Made by a program: the position numbers and the translations under genes | DNA from: Thermococcus thermotolerans | GTDB taxonomy: Archaea; Methanobacteriota_B; Thermococci; Thermococcales; Thermococcaceae | Assembly: GCF_024707485.1 (NCBI RefSeq) | Contig: NZ_CP102602.1 | Coordinates: 1,860,001 to 1,924,000, forward strand | Direction of reading: 5' to 3' | Length of the DNA: 64,000 bases | The notes under the pieces: model-generated | What the model saw: only the letters and a program-made list of their open reading frames with translations | Told to the model about the DNA's origin: nothing | Databases searched by the model: none | Part shown: positions 20,458-33,399 of the stretch, in pieces | Numbering within the stretch: the first letter of the stretch is position 1 | Layout: the number at the start of each line of letters is the position of its first letter

Positions 20458-21838
20458 GGGCATCTACTCAACGGCCCTTACAAAGCTCTTCCTCGATAGG
20501 GGCTTTGGCATTTCACAGCCCAGCAACAGGATCGTCGAGAGACTCGGGCTTGAAAAGACCTACGACGAGTTCGACGTCGACGTTTACGACAAGAAGGACC
20601 ACCACGGAGTGATCCTCGTCGGGACGAAGGTTGAGGAGGTTAAGGCTGTCCTTGAGGACGAGCTCATAGACGTTTTCTTTAGGAAGCTCCCCTACCAGCT
20701 CTATGGAATCTACAAGGGAATGGTCGTCAAGAGGGACGAGCGCTACGTATACGTTGACATAGGAAGTGCAATCGGGACTATCCCGGTGAAAGACATTCCG
20801 CGCGCTATGGAGGGCGACGAGGTTCTTGTTCAGGTTAAGAAGCACAACCTCCTCCCCCAGCTGAGCGTTGTCCTAACTATCCCGGGCGACTACGCGGTTC
20901 TCATTCCGAAGCCGGTAGGTGCACAGAGGCACGTCAAAATATCCAGGAAGATAAGGGAGCAGAGCGAGCGCGAGAGGCTCAGGATACTGGGTCTCAGCAT
21001 AGACCTGGGCGAATGGGGAATCCTCTGGAGGACGGCAGCTGCCTATAAGGACTGGAACACCCTCCGTGACGAGATAATAAACCTCTCCAAGCTTGCCGAC
21101 CGGCTCAAGAAAGCTGATTCATACACGGCTCCAGCTCTCATAATCGAGGGGAGGAACATATACGAGGTCGAGTTTGGGGGCGGTGCCAAGAAGAAGCTCG
21201 ACGAGATACGGAACAGGGTCGTTCCGACCGTTGAGGGCCACCACCAGCTGAAGGCCTACGACCCGGAGCTGAGCTTCGCGGTGGAGATAGCGGAGGGGAT
21301 TCTCTCAAAGGTTCCTGCACAGAGGGAGAAGGTAAAGGCCGGCTTCTGGGAGGCTCTGATAACCAACAAGGGGCCGAAGAAGGGCTGGCTCTTCAGCCTT
21401 GAGCATTACAAGCCCGACGGTCAGAGGATAAAGATAGGGCCCGGTGAGATACTTGAGGTCTCAATGAACCCGCTGAGGGTAACATTTAAACGCCACCTGA
21501 AGCCGGGGAAGTTCTACGACGGACTGGACATACCCATAGAGTTCGGTGACTACGTCATAACGGAGATTGAAGCCGGAAAGTGGTGGTTCGTGCACCGCTA
21601 CTACGACCGCAACGGCAACCTCAAGGGTGAGTACTACAACATCAACACGCCTGTAGAGATTTACCCGGACAGGGCGCGCTACATCGACCTTGAAGTGGAC
21701 ATCGTTAAATGGCCGGACGGCAAAAAGGAGATAATAGACAAGGAGAAGCTCACCGAACACTACGAGGAGGGCATCATCACCGAGAAGCTCTACCGGGCGG
21801 TGCTCAGAATAGTGCAGGAGGTCTATGAGAGGGTTTGA
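20414..21838 (+). CDS. fau-1: FAU-1 RNA-binding protein / ribonuclease E/G-like
   Basis: FAU-1 is an archaeal AU-rich RNA-binding protein with reported RNase E/G-like activity on rRNA precursors. The 474-residue protein has the N-terminal RNase E/G-like S1 region ([21 protein letters not shown], residues about 96-116), a central helical region, and a C-terminal DUF402 domain ([21 protein letters not shown]). The start is a GTG inside the upstream gene; a GTG three codons later is equally possible. Given the rRNA operon in this window, pre-5S or pre-16S trimming is a likely job. Confidence 0.9.
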   Translation: MVKVSTDTGVSVRVRGIYSTALTKLFLDRGFGISQPSNRIVERLGLEKTYDEFDVDVYDKKDHHGVILVGTKVEEVKAVLEDELIDVFFRKLPYQLYGIYKGMVVKRDERYVYVDIGSAIGTIPVKDIPRAMEGDEVLVQVKKHNLLPQLSVVLTIPGDYAVLIPKPVGAQRHVKISRKIREQSERERLRILGLSIDLGEWGILWRTAAAYKDWNTLRDEIINLSKLADRLKKADSYTAPALIIEGRNIYEVEFGGGAKKKLDEIRNRVVPTVEGHHQLKAYDPELSFAVEIAEGILSKVPAQREKVKAGFWEALITNKGPKKGWLFSLEHYKPDGQRIKIGPGEILEVSMNPLRVTFKRHLKPGKFYDGLDIPIEFGDYVITEIEAGKWWFVHRYYDRNGNLKGEYYNINTPVEIYPDRARYIDLEVDIVKWPDGKKEIIDKEKLTEHYEEGIITEKLYRAVLRIVQEVYERV

Positions 21839-21959
21839 AGGCCTGGCGGTCTTTTGTTATCCTCTCTTTTATCTCGTTTTCAACGTCCGAACCTTGGCCG
21901 AGGTCTATTAGCCTTTCAATGTCCTCCGGGGGCAGGTCCTGGAGACTGGAATCATCTGG
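21804..21959 (-). pseudogene. Possible remnant reading frame upstream of the ATPase gene
   Basis: The minus strand has an open frame of 51 codons with coding-like composition (LPPEDIERLIDLGQGS, then VENEIKERITKDRQ) but no start codon, and it runs into the 3' end of fau-1. It may be the decayed tail of a small acidic protein such as an antitoxin. Evidence is weak. Confidence 0.25.
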
Positions 21960-22028
21960 CTATATAGAGACAAAGGGAGCTTGAAAAGATTGAACCGAAG
22001 TTTTAATTTTCTCTTCCGCAAGTCTTAA

Positions 22029-22049
22029 ATATTACAAATTTGGTAATAT
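22029..22049. promoter_or_regulatory. Dyad-symmetric operator candidate at the ATPase promoter
   Basis: ATATTAC and GTAATAT are perfect inverted arms separated by 7 bases. The dyad overlaps the end of the TATA-like CTTAAATATT and reaches the expected transcription start, with the gene start at 22064. This is a classic position for a repressor operator in archaea. Confidence 0.5.
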
Positions 22050-22063
22050 ACTTGGTGGGTAAT

Positions 22064-23449
22064 ATGTTTTACGACAGGGAGCGTGAGCTGGGGAAGCTCA
22101 AGGAAGTTTACTCCTATCCGGGTTCAAGCTTTATTGTCATCTATGGCAGGCGAAGGGTTGGAAAGACCGCCCTCGTCAGGGAGTTTCTCAAAGACAAGCT
22201 CGGCCTCTACTTCTTCGTCGGCGAAAAGGACGAGACGCTTCTCCTTGAGGAATGGGTAGGTGAGGTTGAGGAGAAGCTTTCCGGCCACCTTCCCTCATAC
22301 GTGAAGCCAAAATTTGGCTCCCTCGAAGAGCTTGTAGAGTTCCTGCTTGACTTCTCGCGGGAGAGAAAGCTGGTCCTCGTCTTCGACGAGTTCCAGAACT
22401 TCAGGGCGGTTAAGCCCTCCTTCTTCTCCTCCCTGCAGAGGCTCTGGGATGAGAAAAAAGACGGCTCAAACATGATGCTCATCGCGGTAGGATCATACGT
22501 CGGCATGATTAAGCGCATCTTCATGGATCAGAAGGAGCCTCTCTTCGGCAGGGCTGACGAGTGGATGAAGCTCAAGCCCTTCGACTTCTGGACTGCCTGG
22601 GGCCTTGTCCGCTCGCTGGTTGAGATAAACCCCAGACACTTCGTTGAGCTGTATTCAGCCCTGGGGGGAATGCCGAGGTATCTTCTCTACGTCCCGCGCT
22701 ACTACCGCAGGGACTCGATTGAGGCAATTAGGGGGCTTTTCTTCGACGAGTTCGCCCCACTCAGGGAAGAGGGTCTAAACGTTCTCAAACTTGAGTTCGG
22801 TCGCTATTACCGCTCCTACTTCTCAATCCTCGAAGCGGTCAGCCTCGGTCGCGTCACCCCCAAGGAGATAAGCGACGGAACGGGATTGAAGCCCCTGACG
22901 GTGGGCAAATACCTCAGCGAGCTGACCAACCACTACGAGTACCTGGTCAGGGAGGTGCCCGTCACGGAGAACCCACTGAAGACGAGGAAAGTGGCCTACA
23001 GGATAAGCGATGAGTTCTTCAACTTCTGGTTCCGCTTCGTTTATCACAACTACACGGGTCTTGAGGAAGATCCTGGAAAGGTTTTCGAGCGCTTCAAAGC
23101 TGAATTTCCTGCCTTCGTTGGTGCGACCTACGAGAGAATCGCGAGAGAATTCGTGAAAGGGCTAAACCTTGGCTTTAAGCCGGAGCGCGTTGGCAGGTGG
23201 TGGCACAAGGGTGAGGAGATTGACGTGGTGGCGTACGACCGGAAAAACGTCATCCTCTTCGAGGTGAAGTGGAGGGACCTGAGCACGAAAGATGCAAAGA
23301 GGGTGCTGAAAGGCCTTGAGGAAAAGGCCGAACTCCTACCTCTGCGGGGAAGCTACAGGTTCGGCATCATAGCGAGGGAGCTTGAGGGGAAGGATGAGCT
23401 TAGAGAAGAGGGCTTCTTAGCTTTTGACCTTGATGACATCATTCGTTAG
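22064..23449 (+). CDS. Archaeal AAA+ ATPase with C-terminal nuclease-like domain (DUF234 type)
   Basis: The 461-residue protein belongs to the archaeal ATPase family often found in many copies in Thermococcales. Walker A is GRRRVGKT at 28-35, Walker B is VLVFDEFQ, and an arginine-rich sensor region follows. A winged helix (TPKEISDGTGLKPLTVGKYLSEL) leads to a C-terminal DUF234 domain with a PD-(D/E)XK-like pattern (EEIDVVAYD, then LFEVKW). Such proteins are thought to act as STAND-like or mobile-element ATPases, but the function is unknown. I chose the ATG at 22064 behind GGTGGG; the longer frame crosses the promoter dyad. Confidence 0.88.
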   Translation: MFYDRERELGKLKEVYSYPGSSFIVIYGRRRVGKTALVREFLKDKLGLYFFVGEKDETLLLEEWVGEVEEKLSGHLPSYVKPKFGSLEELVEFLLDFSRERKLVLVFDEFQNFRAVKPSFFSSLQRLWDEKKDGSNMMLIAVGSYVGMIKRIFMDQKEPLFGRADEWMKLKPFDFWTAWGLVRSLVEINPRHFVELYSALGGMPRYLLYVPRYYRRDSIEAIRGLFFDEFAPLREEGLNVLKLEFGRYYRSYFSILEAVSLGRVTPKEISDGTGLKPLTVGKYLSELTNHYEYLVREVPVTENPLKTRKVAYRISDEFFNFWFRFVYHNYTGLEEDPGKVFERFKAEFPAFVGATYERIAREFVKGLNLGFKPERVGRWWHKGEEIDVVAYDRKNVILFEVKWRDLSTKDAKRVLKGLEEKAELLPLRGSYRFGIIARELEGKDELREEGFLAFDLDDIIR

Positions 23450-24104
23450 CCTCCTCGATTCCCTTCTCCGTTATCCTGAAGTAGGTCATTCCTCCCTCGG
23501 GCCTTAGCCTGTGTCTTTCCAGGATTGCCACCCTCATTCCGGGCGTGTTGAGCTTGTCGAGCCTGAGGATGTCCTTGGTGCGGTAGTTGAGGGTGTGCTC
23601 GGCGACGGGCTTCATTCTATCAGCCCTGCTGTCGAAGTGAACCTGGTTTATGACTATCACCGGAATGCGATTTCTCCGGGCTATCCACAGGAGAACCTGG
23701 AGCTGTTTGCCGAGCTCAGCGGTGAGGTTCCTTCTGTGCTCCTCTACGCGGTAGTGAGCCGTTATGGAGTCAACGACCACGAGGGAAAAAGACCCGTCAA
23801 CGATCTTCTTCAGGCTTCCGATGGTGCGCCTCTGCTCCTTGAAGTCGGAGGGCGTGAAAAGGATGAACCTCTGGAGGGCCTCCTCCGGATTCAGTCCCCG
23901 CGATTCGGCCATCTGGCTCAGCCTTTCCGGGGAGAAGCCACCTTCCGTGTCAACGTAGGCGACCTTCCCTCCGCTCAGGAGCCCCACCTGGACTGCCAGG
24001 GTTGTCTTCCCCGTTGCGAAGTCCCCATAGACCTGGGTTAAGACTCCGGGAGCGATACCGCCCCCTAGAAGCTCGTCGAGTGATTTTACCCCGGTGGTGA
24101 GCAT
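23439..24104 (-). CDS. radB: RadB recombinase paralogue
   Basis: RadB is the short RecA/RadA-like ATPase that aids recombination in euryarchaea. The 221-residue protein has Walker A GDFATGKTT at about 27-35, Walker B VVVDSIT and the L2-region INQVHFD. It lacks the N-terminal helix-hairpin-helix domain of RadA, as expected. The ATG at 24104 is chosen because the upstream GTG lies in its GGTGGG site. It overlaps the convergent ATPase gene by 11 bases. Confidence 0.94.
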   Translation of the reverse strand: MLTTGVKSLDELLGGGIAPGVLTQVYGDFATGKTTLAVQVGLLSGGKVAYVDTEGGFSPERLSQMAESRGLNPEEALQRFILFTPSDFKEQRRTIGSLKKIVDGSFSLVVVDSITAHYRVEEHRRNLTAELGKQLQVLLWIARRNRIPVIVINQVHFDSRADRMKPVAEHTLNYRTKDILRLDKLNTPGMRVAILERHRLRPEGGMTYFRITEKGIEEANE

Positions 24105-24115
24105 CAGTCCCACCG

Positions 24116-24751
24116 CTAAAGGGTGAGCTCCTCGTAAAGCTCCATGGGGCGAACCATGACCCAGATGCGTCTCTTCTTCAGCTCGTTCTGGAGCTTTTCG
24201 ACACTTCCCTGCCCGTAAGTCCCGTAGTGCATCGGGATAACGATTCTGGGCCTTATGTCCTCTATTATCTGCGCCGCCTCGCGTTCGTTGGCAGTTGAGC
24301 GCCCGCTGATGGGCACCAGGAGAATGTCCACCTTTCCTCGGAGCTTCTGGAGGGCAGGGGTTGAATAGGTATCTCCGGTGTGGAAGAGGGTCTTGTCCCC
24401 CTCTATGAGATAACCGACAGGATACTGGCTTGACGGGTGCTCCATGTACACTGCGGTAACTTTGACGCCGTTCTCAAGCTCCAGCGTCTGTCCTTCCTCT
24501 ATTTCCCTGACCCTGGTCACACCGTCGCTTATGGCCATCATATAGACTGGCTTTGGCCCTATGACCTCGGCGTTCCTCAGCCTTGAGAGCAGTTCCACCT
24601 TGCCGTAGTGGTCAACGTGCTCGTGGGTTATCAGTATGTAGTCCACTTCGCCTATCCTGTCGTCGTCAACCTCCGGATACGGGTCGATGAGCAGTCTCAC
24701 ACCATTCGTCTCGACCCAAAAGCACGCGTGTCCGTACCAGATAATCTTCAT
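24116..24751 (-). CDS. UPF0173 metal-dependent hydrolase (metallo-beta-lactamase fold)
   Basis: The 211-residue protein has the metallo-beta-lactamase motifs WYGHACF at the start, [10 protein letters not shown] (HxHxDH, residues about 49-58), a later Asp/His pair (FHTGDT), and PMHYGTY near the end. The UPF0173 family resembles L-ascorbate-6-phosphate lactonase-like hydrolases, but the archaeal substrate is unknown. The ATG at 24751 follows a strong GAGGAGGT site; the longer frame is rejected. It lies 11 bases before radB on the same strand and is probably co-transcribed with it. Confidence 0.88.
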   Translation of the reverse strand: MKIIWYGHACFWVETNGVRLLIDPYPEVDDDRIGEVDYILITHEHVDHYGKVELLSRLRNAEVIGPKPVYMMAISDGVTRVREIEEGQTLELENGVKVTAVYMEHPSSQYPVGYLIEGDKTLFHTGDTYSTPALQKLRGKVDILLVPISGRSTANEREAAQIIEDIRPRIVIPMHYGTYGQGSVEKLQNELKKRRIWVMVRPMELYEELTL

Positions 24752-24852
24752 CGGTGATACCTCCTCTGGTAGGTTCGGTGAGGTGGACTTAAAGTTTTTC
24801 ATCGGCGGTTCTTTTTGAAACCCTGCAGTGCTTCGGAGAGTCTGGCGTAGAT

Positions 24853-24860
24853 TTTATATA
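24853..24860 (+). promoter_or_regulatory. TATA box for the ASCH gene
   Basis: TTTATATA lies only about 25 bp before the ATG at 24883, so transcription should begin at or next to the start codon. Confidence 0.55.
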
Positions 24861-24882
24861 CTTCGTTTTCGTCAACATACTG

Positions 24883-25260
24883 ATGTGCACCGGGAATCCA
24901 AACCGCAAAAAGGGCTTAATAGTACGCGAACCCTTCGCAACGCTCATAGCCGAGGGAAAGAAGGTCTGGGAGATAAGAAAATCCCGGACCAACGTTAGGG
25001 GAAGGGTCCTCATAATCAGTGGCGGCAAGGCCGTTGGAAGTGCGGAGCTGGTTGACGTTCTCGGCCCGTTTACACCCGAGGAGCTAGGTCAGCATACCGA
25101 TAAACACCTGGCCGATGTGGATTTTCTCAGGCAGTACTCGGGGGGAAAGCCCCTTTACGCCTGGGTCTTCCGCAACGCGGAGAAGTTCAAGGTTCCCCGA
25201 AGAGTTCGCATCTCCAGAGGGGCCCAGGTCTGGGCCAACGTGGTGGTGGAGGATGAATAA
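24883..25260 (+). CDS. ASCH-domain protein
   Basis: The 125-residue protein has the ASCH fold: an N-terminal strand with IVREPFATLIAEGKKVWEIRKSRTN, the GRVLIISGGKAVGSAELV barrel strands, and the PLYAWVFRN C-terminal strand. ASCH proteins bind RNA or modified nucleosides; some hydrolyse N4-acetylcytidine. Lys and Glu of the EGKKVWEIR segment occupy the place of the known catalytic or binding residues. The TATA spacing predicts a leaderless mRNA. It overlaps the next gene by 8 bases. Confidence 0.85.
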   Translation: MCTGNPNRKKGLIVREPFATLIAEGKKVWEIRKSRTNVRGRVLIISGGKAVGSAELVDVLGPFTPEELGQHTDKHLADVDFLRQYSGGKPLYAWVFRNAEKFKVPRRVRISRGAQVWANVVVEDE

Positions 25261-25957
25261 GAGGCGCTTCATAATCCCTCCCGTCTCGCTTCCGGTTCTC
25301 CTCATGATATTCCTCATCTTCCTGGCGGTCTTCGTTATATTTTCGAGCATAGTCATGGCCGCCTTTGAGAAGCTCGGGATACCCCCCGAGGTCGCGTACG
25401 CCCTCTTTATTTTCGCACTTTTCGGGAGCTTCATCAACATCCCCATAGCGGAGGAGGTCTCCTACGAGCCGGTCATCGGCCTGAGGGAGGTTCGCTTTTT
25501 CGGCATCTCATATCCCGTCCCCTACTTTGACTGGGCTGAGAAGAGGGTGATAATAGCGATAAACGTCGGCGGAGCACTGGTGCCACTGAGTATCGTCCTC
25601 TACGAAGTATTCAGACTGCTATACCTTGGCCAGTTTTCCCTGCTCTTCAACACGGCACTTGCGACTGTGATAGCGGCCCTCTTCAGCCACGCCTTCGCCA
25701 GGCCCGTCAGGGGTCTGGGGATAGCAATGCCAATGTTCCTCCCCCCGCTGATAGCCATGACCCTAGGCTGGCTTCTGGGGGATGGCAATCCCAACCTGGT
25801 CGCCTACGTCAGCGGGACGATGGGAGTGCTTATAGGGGCGGACGTTATGAACTGGGGAAAGATCAAGAACCTCGGTGCGCCGATGGTCAGCATAGGTGGG
25901 GCTGGCACCTTCGACGGAATCTTCCTCGCGGGTGTTATTGCCGTTCTTCTGGTATAA
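25253..25957 (+). CDS. DUF1614 multispanning membrane protein
   Basis: The 234-residue protein is strongly hydrophobic with about six membrane segments (residues about 10-32, 41-60, 97-118, 124-145, 152-172 and 215-233) and the Gly-rich segment MVSIGGAGTFDGIF near the end that marks DUF1614. Function is unknown. The ATG overlaps the ASCH stop, with GGTGGTGG as ribosome binding site inside that gene, so the two are probably co-translated. The longer frame starting within the ASCH gene is a shadow. Confidence 0.85.
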   Translation: MNKRRFIIPPVSLPVLLMIFLIFLAVFVIFSSIVMAAFEKLGIPPEVAYALFIFALFGSFINIPIAEEVSYEPVIGLREVRFFGISYPVPYFDWAEKRVIIAINVGGALVPLSIVLYEVFRLLYLGQFSLLFNTALATVIAALFSHAFARPVRGLGIAMPMFLPPLIAMTLGWLLGDGNPNLVAYVSGTMGVLIGADVMNWGKIKNLGAPMVSIGGAGTFDGIFLAGVIAVLLV

Positions 25958-26013
25958 CGGTGGGTTTATAAGCTCCCGATTGAACACTTCAACGGCAAAA
26001 CGGGGTGATGCTC

Positions 26014-26853
26014 ATGTTCGTGGTTGGGAGCGGTGCCAGGCATCTGGAGGATGAGCTGAGGGCTCTCGGCGGTGAGGTTCTCAACGTTGAGATAAAGAGA
26101 TTCCCCGACGGTGAGAAGTACGTCAGGGTTCTGGGTTCCTCGGAGGAGGTTACGGTTGTTCAGTCCACTTTTGCCCCCCAGGACGAGCATCTGGTCGAAC
26201 TCATCCTGCTCGCCGATGCGCTGCGCGAGAGGGGTGTTCAAAAGCTCAGGGCGGTTGTTCCTTATCTGGCATACTCCAGACAGGACAGGGTTACAAAGGA
26301 CGGGGAGCCCGTGAGCGTTAGGGCGATACTCAGGGCCATCGCCGTTTACTACGATGAACTATATGTCTTCGACCTCCACAACCCTGAAACGCTGAGGTTC
26401 TTCCCTGGCAAGGCGGTCAACCTTTCACCGGCGGGGGCCATAGCGGACTATTTCGGGGAGAAGCTCGGTGAGGGTGTTGTTCTAGCCCCCGACAAGGGGG
26501 CTCTCATGAGGGCAAAGGCCGTTGCCGAAAAGCTGGGCCTTGAGTACAGCCACTTCCACAAGGTTCGCATCTCCCCGACGGAGGTGCAGATGAGGCCGGT
26601 TGACGTTGACGTCAGGGGAAAGAACGTGCTCATAGTTGACGACATCATAAGCACCGGTGGGACTATGATACGGGCCGCAAACCTGCTCAGAGAGATGGGC
26701 GCGGAGAAAGTTTTCGTCGCTGCAACCCACGGAGTTTTTGCGGAAGGAGCAATAGAGAGGGTGAGCAAAGCCGTTGACGAGCTCGCCGTCACGAACACCA
26801 TTCCAACTCCGGTTTCGAGGATAAGCGTGGTTCCGGATATACTCAAGCTGTGA
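26014..26853 (+). CDS. prs: Ribose-phosphate diphosphokinase (PRPP synthase)
   Basis: The enzyme makes PRPP from ribose 5-phosphate and ATP for nucleotide, histidine and NAD synthesis. The 279-residue protein has [10 protein letters not shown], the ATP loop YSRQDRV, the [12 protein letters not shown] segment and the PRPP loop [13 protein letters not shown]. It is the short class III-like archaeal form. I chose the ATG at 26014 because GGTGAT lies 4 bases upstream; two earlier codons (GTG and ATG) fall in that site. PRPP from it could feed the nicotinate phosphoribosyltransferase at 61.3 kb. Confidence 0.95.
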   Translation: MFVVGSGARHLEDELRALGGEVLNVEIKRFPDGEKYVRVLGSSEEVTVVQSTFAPQDEHLVELILLADALRERGVQKLRAVVPYLAYSRQDRVTKDGEPVSVRAILRAIAVYYDELYVFDLHNPETLRFFPGKAVNLSPAGAIADYFGEKLGEGVVLAPDKGALMRAKAVAEKLGLEYSHFHKVRISPTEVQMRPVDVDVRGKNVLIVDDIISTGGTMIRAANLLREMGAEKVFVAATHGVFAEGAIERVSKAVDELAVTNTIPTPVSRISVVPDILKL

Positions 26854-26896
26854 TGTTCAGAGATAACGTTATATTGTTTTGCTCCCTACTTCTTTT

Positions 26897-27604
26897 ATGG
26901 TGAGTGCAGATGGTTATGCCGAGCTTGAAAGGTGTTTTGAAAAAGTGCGCCTTCTCTGGAACTTCATTGAAAAGAACCCAGAGGTCTACACAGAGGCTTT
27001 AGAAGCTGGAATGAAAGTTAGAGGTGGAGATACTTCAGGTATTGGCAAGTTAGTCGAATTTTTAAGGAGCTGGAACAAGGCGAGGGGATATAACGAAAAT
27101 AAATTGAATGAATTGTTGGAGGGAAATCTGAAGAGCATTGTGTCAGAGTTTGAGAAGGAACACAATGAGGAGGAATTCATAAGAAAGCTCCGGAATATTT
27201 TGGGAGATGCCGTAAAGAAGAAAACTAACGAGATAATAGGGGCAATAAAACTGGCTCACGTTCTTTATCCTGAAATTTTCCCCTTGATTGACAACCCAAT
27301 TTCTGAGGGCCTTGAGTTGAAACCAGAGTGGAGAACGTTAAAGCTCAGCGAATACTTTGCGTTTAAGCATGCTGTAGATCATGCTGTAGATGAGGTTATT
27401 AAAAAATTTGGCTTGAATTTCTCAGAAAGGGAGAAGTACAAGAGAGTCGATGAGTTGCTCTACTTGTGGTATACTTGGAAGGGGAATAATGGGGAGAGCC
27501 TGAAAGAACTGTTTGAGGGTCTTGAGTGGAAGGAATGCATAGAAGTTTTTGAAAAGTTCATCGAAACCATAAAGGAGGAGATAATGAAATCACGGCAATC
27601 ATGA
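26897..27604 (+). CDS. AT-rich orphan gene before the rRNA operon
   Basis: The 235-residue protein is helical and highly charged. I do not recognise it with confidence. The segment IGAIKLAHVLYPEIFPLIDNPI resembles a motif in poorly known proteins, including some OGG-like or DUF6308-like proteins, in which a helix is followed by H-x-L-x-P-x-x-x-P-x-x-D. Codon choice favours A/T at third positions, unlike all neighbours, which suggests recent transfer. A TATA-like GTTATATTG lies 25-30 bp before the ATG, so the mRNA is probably leaderless; no ribosome binding site is visible. Confidence 0.65.
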   Translation: MVSADGYAELERCFEKVRLLWNFIEKNPEVYTEALEAGMKVRGGDTSGIGKLVEFLRSWNKARGYNENKLNELLEGNLKSIVSEFEKEHNEEEFIRKLRNILGDAVKKKTNEIIGAIKLAHVLYPEIFPLIDNPISEGLELKPEWRTLKLSEYFAFKHAVDHAVDEVIKKFGLNFSEREKYKRVDELLYLWYTWKGNNGESLKELFEGLEWKECIEVFEKFIETIKEEIMKSRQS

Positions 27605-27906
27605 TGGTTGCCATGCAAAAAGTTTTGCCATTTTCATGTCTAAAATTGTGTATTTTAACGGCGTCTTTTGACGGTTTCTTTTTCAAAAATCTGGCCTCGG
27701 AAGGATTTTGCAAAAATTTTTCACTGCTGGGGTTCACCCCTATTGGGTGGAGCGCCCGAATAGGGCGCGACAAAACCCGGGCGCCAAGACGGCGGCGTCG
27801 GGGGGACAGGGTGCAAAGCACCCACTCATGAACCCCGCCCTCCAGCCCGGGTCACAAAAAGGTGCGCTCCCGAGGAAACGCCGAAAGGCGGACCCCTCGG
27901 GGGTAA
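27605..27906 (+). other. rRNA operon upstream region and leader
   Basis: About 300 bases without a gene. A small hairpin (GCAAAA-AG-TTTTGC, near 27616-27629) could end the preceding transcript. An AT-rich GCAAAAATTTTTC near 27709 is the best TATA-like candidate for the rRNA promoter. After it the sequence becomes GC rich, with local hairpins, and enters the 16S processing stem. I see no clear consensus TATA box. Confidence 0.4.
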
Positions 27907-27942
27907 GGCAGGCCCGACATCCCGACTAAACCCCGGACGGAT
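27907..27942 (+). other. 16S processing stem, left arm with BHB
   Basis: Bases 27907-27923 and 27931-27942 are fully complementary to 29509-29525 and 29490-29501. Between them GACT (27924-27927) pairs with GGTC (29502-29505, one G-U pair). The 3-base bulges are AAA (27928-27930) and TAA (29506-29508). This is a canonical 3-4-3 bulge-helix-bulge, the EndA cleavage site. Confidence 0.85.
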
Positions 27943-27992
27943 ATTTGGTACTTCCCCTTGAGGGAAGTCCCACCGGCCGTACTCCTTGCTCA

Positions 27993-29478
<1,486 letters not shown>

Positions 29479-29489
29479 ATCGCCGGAAA

Positions 29490-29525
29490 ATCCGTCCGGG
29501 GGGTCTAAGGGATGTCGGGCCTGCC
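29490..29525 (+). other. 16S processing stem, right arm with BHB
   Basis: This is the complementary arm to 27907-27942. The 17-bp outer helix and 12-bp inner helix are both perfect. EndA cutting in both bulges would release the 16S precursor and, after ligation, a circular pre-16S as known for archaea. Confidence 0.85.
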
Positions 29526-29531
29526 ATCCGT

Positions 29532-29608
29532 GGGCCGGTAGCTCAGCCTGGGAGAGCGTCGGCTTTGCAAGCCGAAGGCCCCGGGTTCGAATCCCGGCCG
29601 GTCCACCA
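29532..29608 (+). tRNA. tRNA-Ala(TGC)
   Basis: The cloverleaf is complete: the 7-bp acceptor GGGCCGG/CCGGTCC has one G-U pair, the anticodon TGC sits in the loop of GGCTT-TGC-AAGCC, the T-loop is GGTTCGAATCC, and the CCA end is encoded. Its place between 16S and 23S is the normal euryarchaeal arrangement. There is no intron. Confidence 0.97.
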
Positions 29609-29677
29609 CGAAGAGGTGCACATCCCGAGCACGGCTCGGGGTGGAAGGGTCCTAGGCCCCGAACAGGGGTCACGATG

Positions 29678-29714
29678 AGGACCGTGCACAGGCCGATTGA
29701 CCCAAAAAATGCCC
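29678..29714 (+). other. 23S processing stem, left arm with BHB
   Basis: Bases 29678-29702 pair perfectly (25 bp) with 32785-32809. CAAA (29703-29706) pairs with TTTG (32778-32781), and the 3-base bulges are AAA (29707-29709) and ATA (32782-32784). TGCCC then continues the inner stem with GGGCA. Confidence 0.85.
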
Positions 29715-29727
29715 AGCCCCCTGAGTA

Positions 29728-32762
<3,035 letters not shown>

Positions 32763-32773
32763 AAGGGGGGCTG

Positions 32774-32809
32774 GGCATTTGATAGGTCAATCGGCCTGTG
32801 CACGGTCCT
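32774..32809 (+). other. 23S processing stem, right arm with BHB
   Basis: This is the complement of 29678-29714. It follows the 23S 3' end directly and closes the operon; no gene or tRNA follows before 32919. Confidence 0.85.
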
Positions 32810-32918
32810 GGCCCTAAATCACGTTTCTGTCTTGATTTCATCGCACTATTGAGCTTCCAGTCATGATGCTTTTCCGCAACCGTTAAAACCCCCCAGCGGA
32901 GCTTTTCTTGGTGGTTGA

Positions 32919-33395
32919 ATGAAGCTCCTAGTTCTTGACCTAGACGGCACACTCTGGGATCACGAGGATGCATCCAGGCTTACGCCTCCCTACGAGTTTC
33001 ACGACGATTATCTAATTGATTCCAACGGAGGGGAACTTCACCTTTTCCCGGGAGTCAGGGAGTTTCTCGAATGGGCAAGAGATAGGTTCGTTCTGAGCAT
33101 AGCGAGCTGGAACGTTGAGGAGAGGGTCAGGCCGATCCTTGAGGGCTTTGGACTCTGGGACTACTTCGTTTCTCCAAAGATAGAGTTTCATCCGCATAAG
33201 GCTGACATGACAAGGAGAACGCTTGAAGAGATGAAGTCCGCGGGATATGAAATTGACCGTGTAATTTACATCGACGACAGGGACATACACCTCGATGAAA
33301 TCAAGATGGAGCTTCCGGGGGTTCACTTCGTCCATATGTGGGTGGACGTAAAGTCTTTTGAGGAGCTGAGGAAACTTTTGGAAAGGATGGGGTGA
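32919..33395 (+). CDS. HAD-superfamily magnesium-dependent phosphatase-1 (MDP-1) like
   Basis: The 158-residue protein is a small HAD phosphatase of the MDP-1/HAD-IIIC type. Motif I is LDLDGTLWD (Asp8 as nucleophile and Asp10 as acid/base), motif II is SIASWN, and the later motif IV is YIDDRDIH. No cap domain is present. MDP-1 enzymes act on protein-bound sugars or phosphotyrosine in vitro; the archaeal substrate is unknown. A GGTGG site precedes the ATG. It is followed five bases later by the DUF366 gene. Confidence 0.87.
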   Translation: MKLLVLDLDGTLWDHEDASRLTPPYEFHDDYLIDSNGGELHLFPGVREFLEWARDRFVLSIASWNVEERVRPILEGFGLWDYFVSPKIEFHPHKADMTRRTLEEMKSAGYEIDRVIYIDDRDIHLDEIKMELPGVHFVHMWVDVKSFEELRKLLERMG

Positions 33396-33399
33396 TATC

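Noticed and set aside
32810-32918. 5S rRNA or tRNA after 23S
   Set aside because: No 5S-like sequence or cloverleaf is found; the stretch holds only the promoter and ribosome binding site of the next gene.
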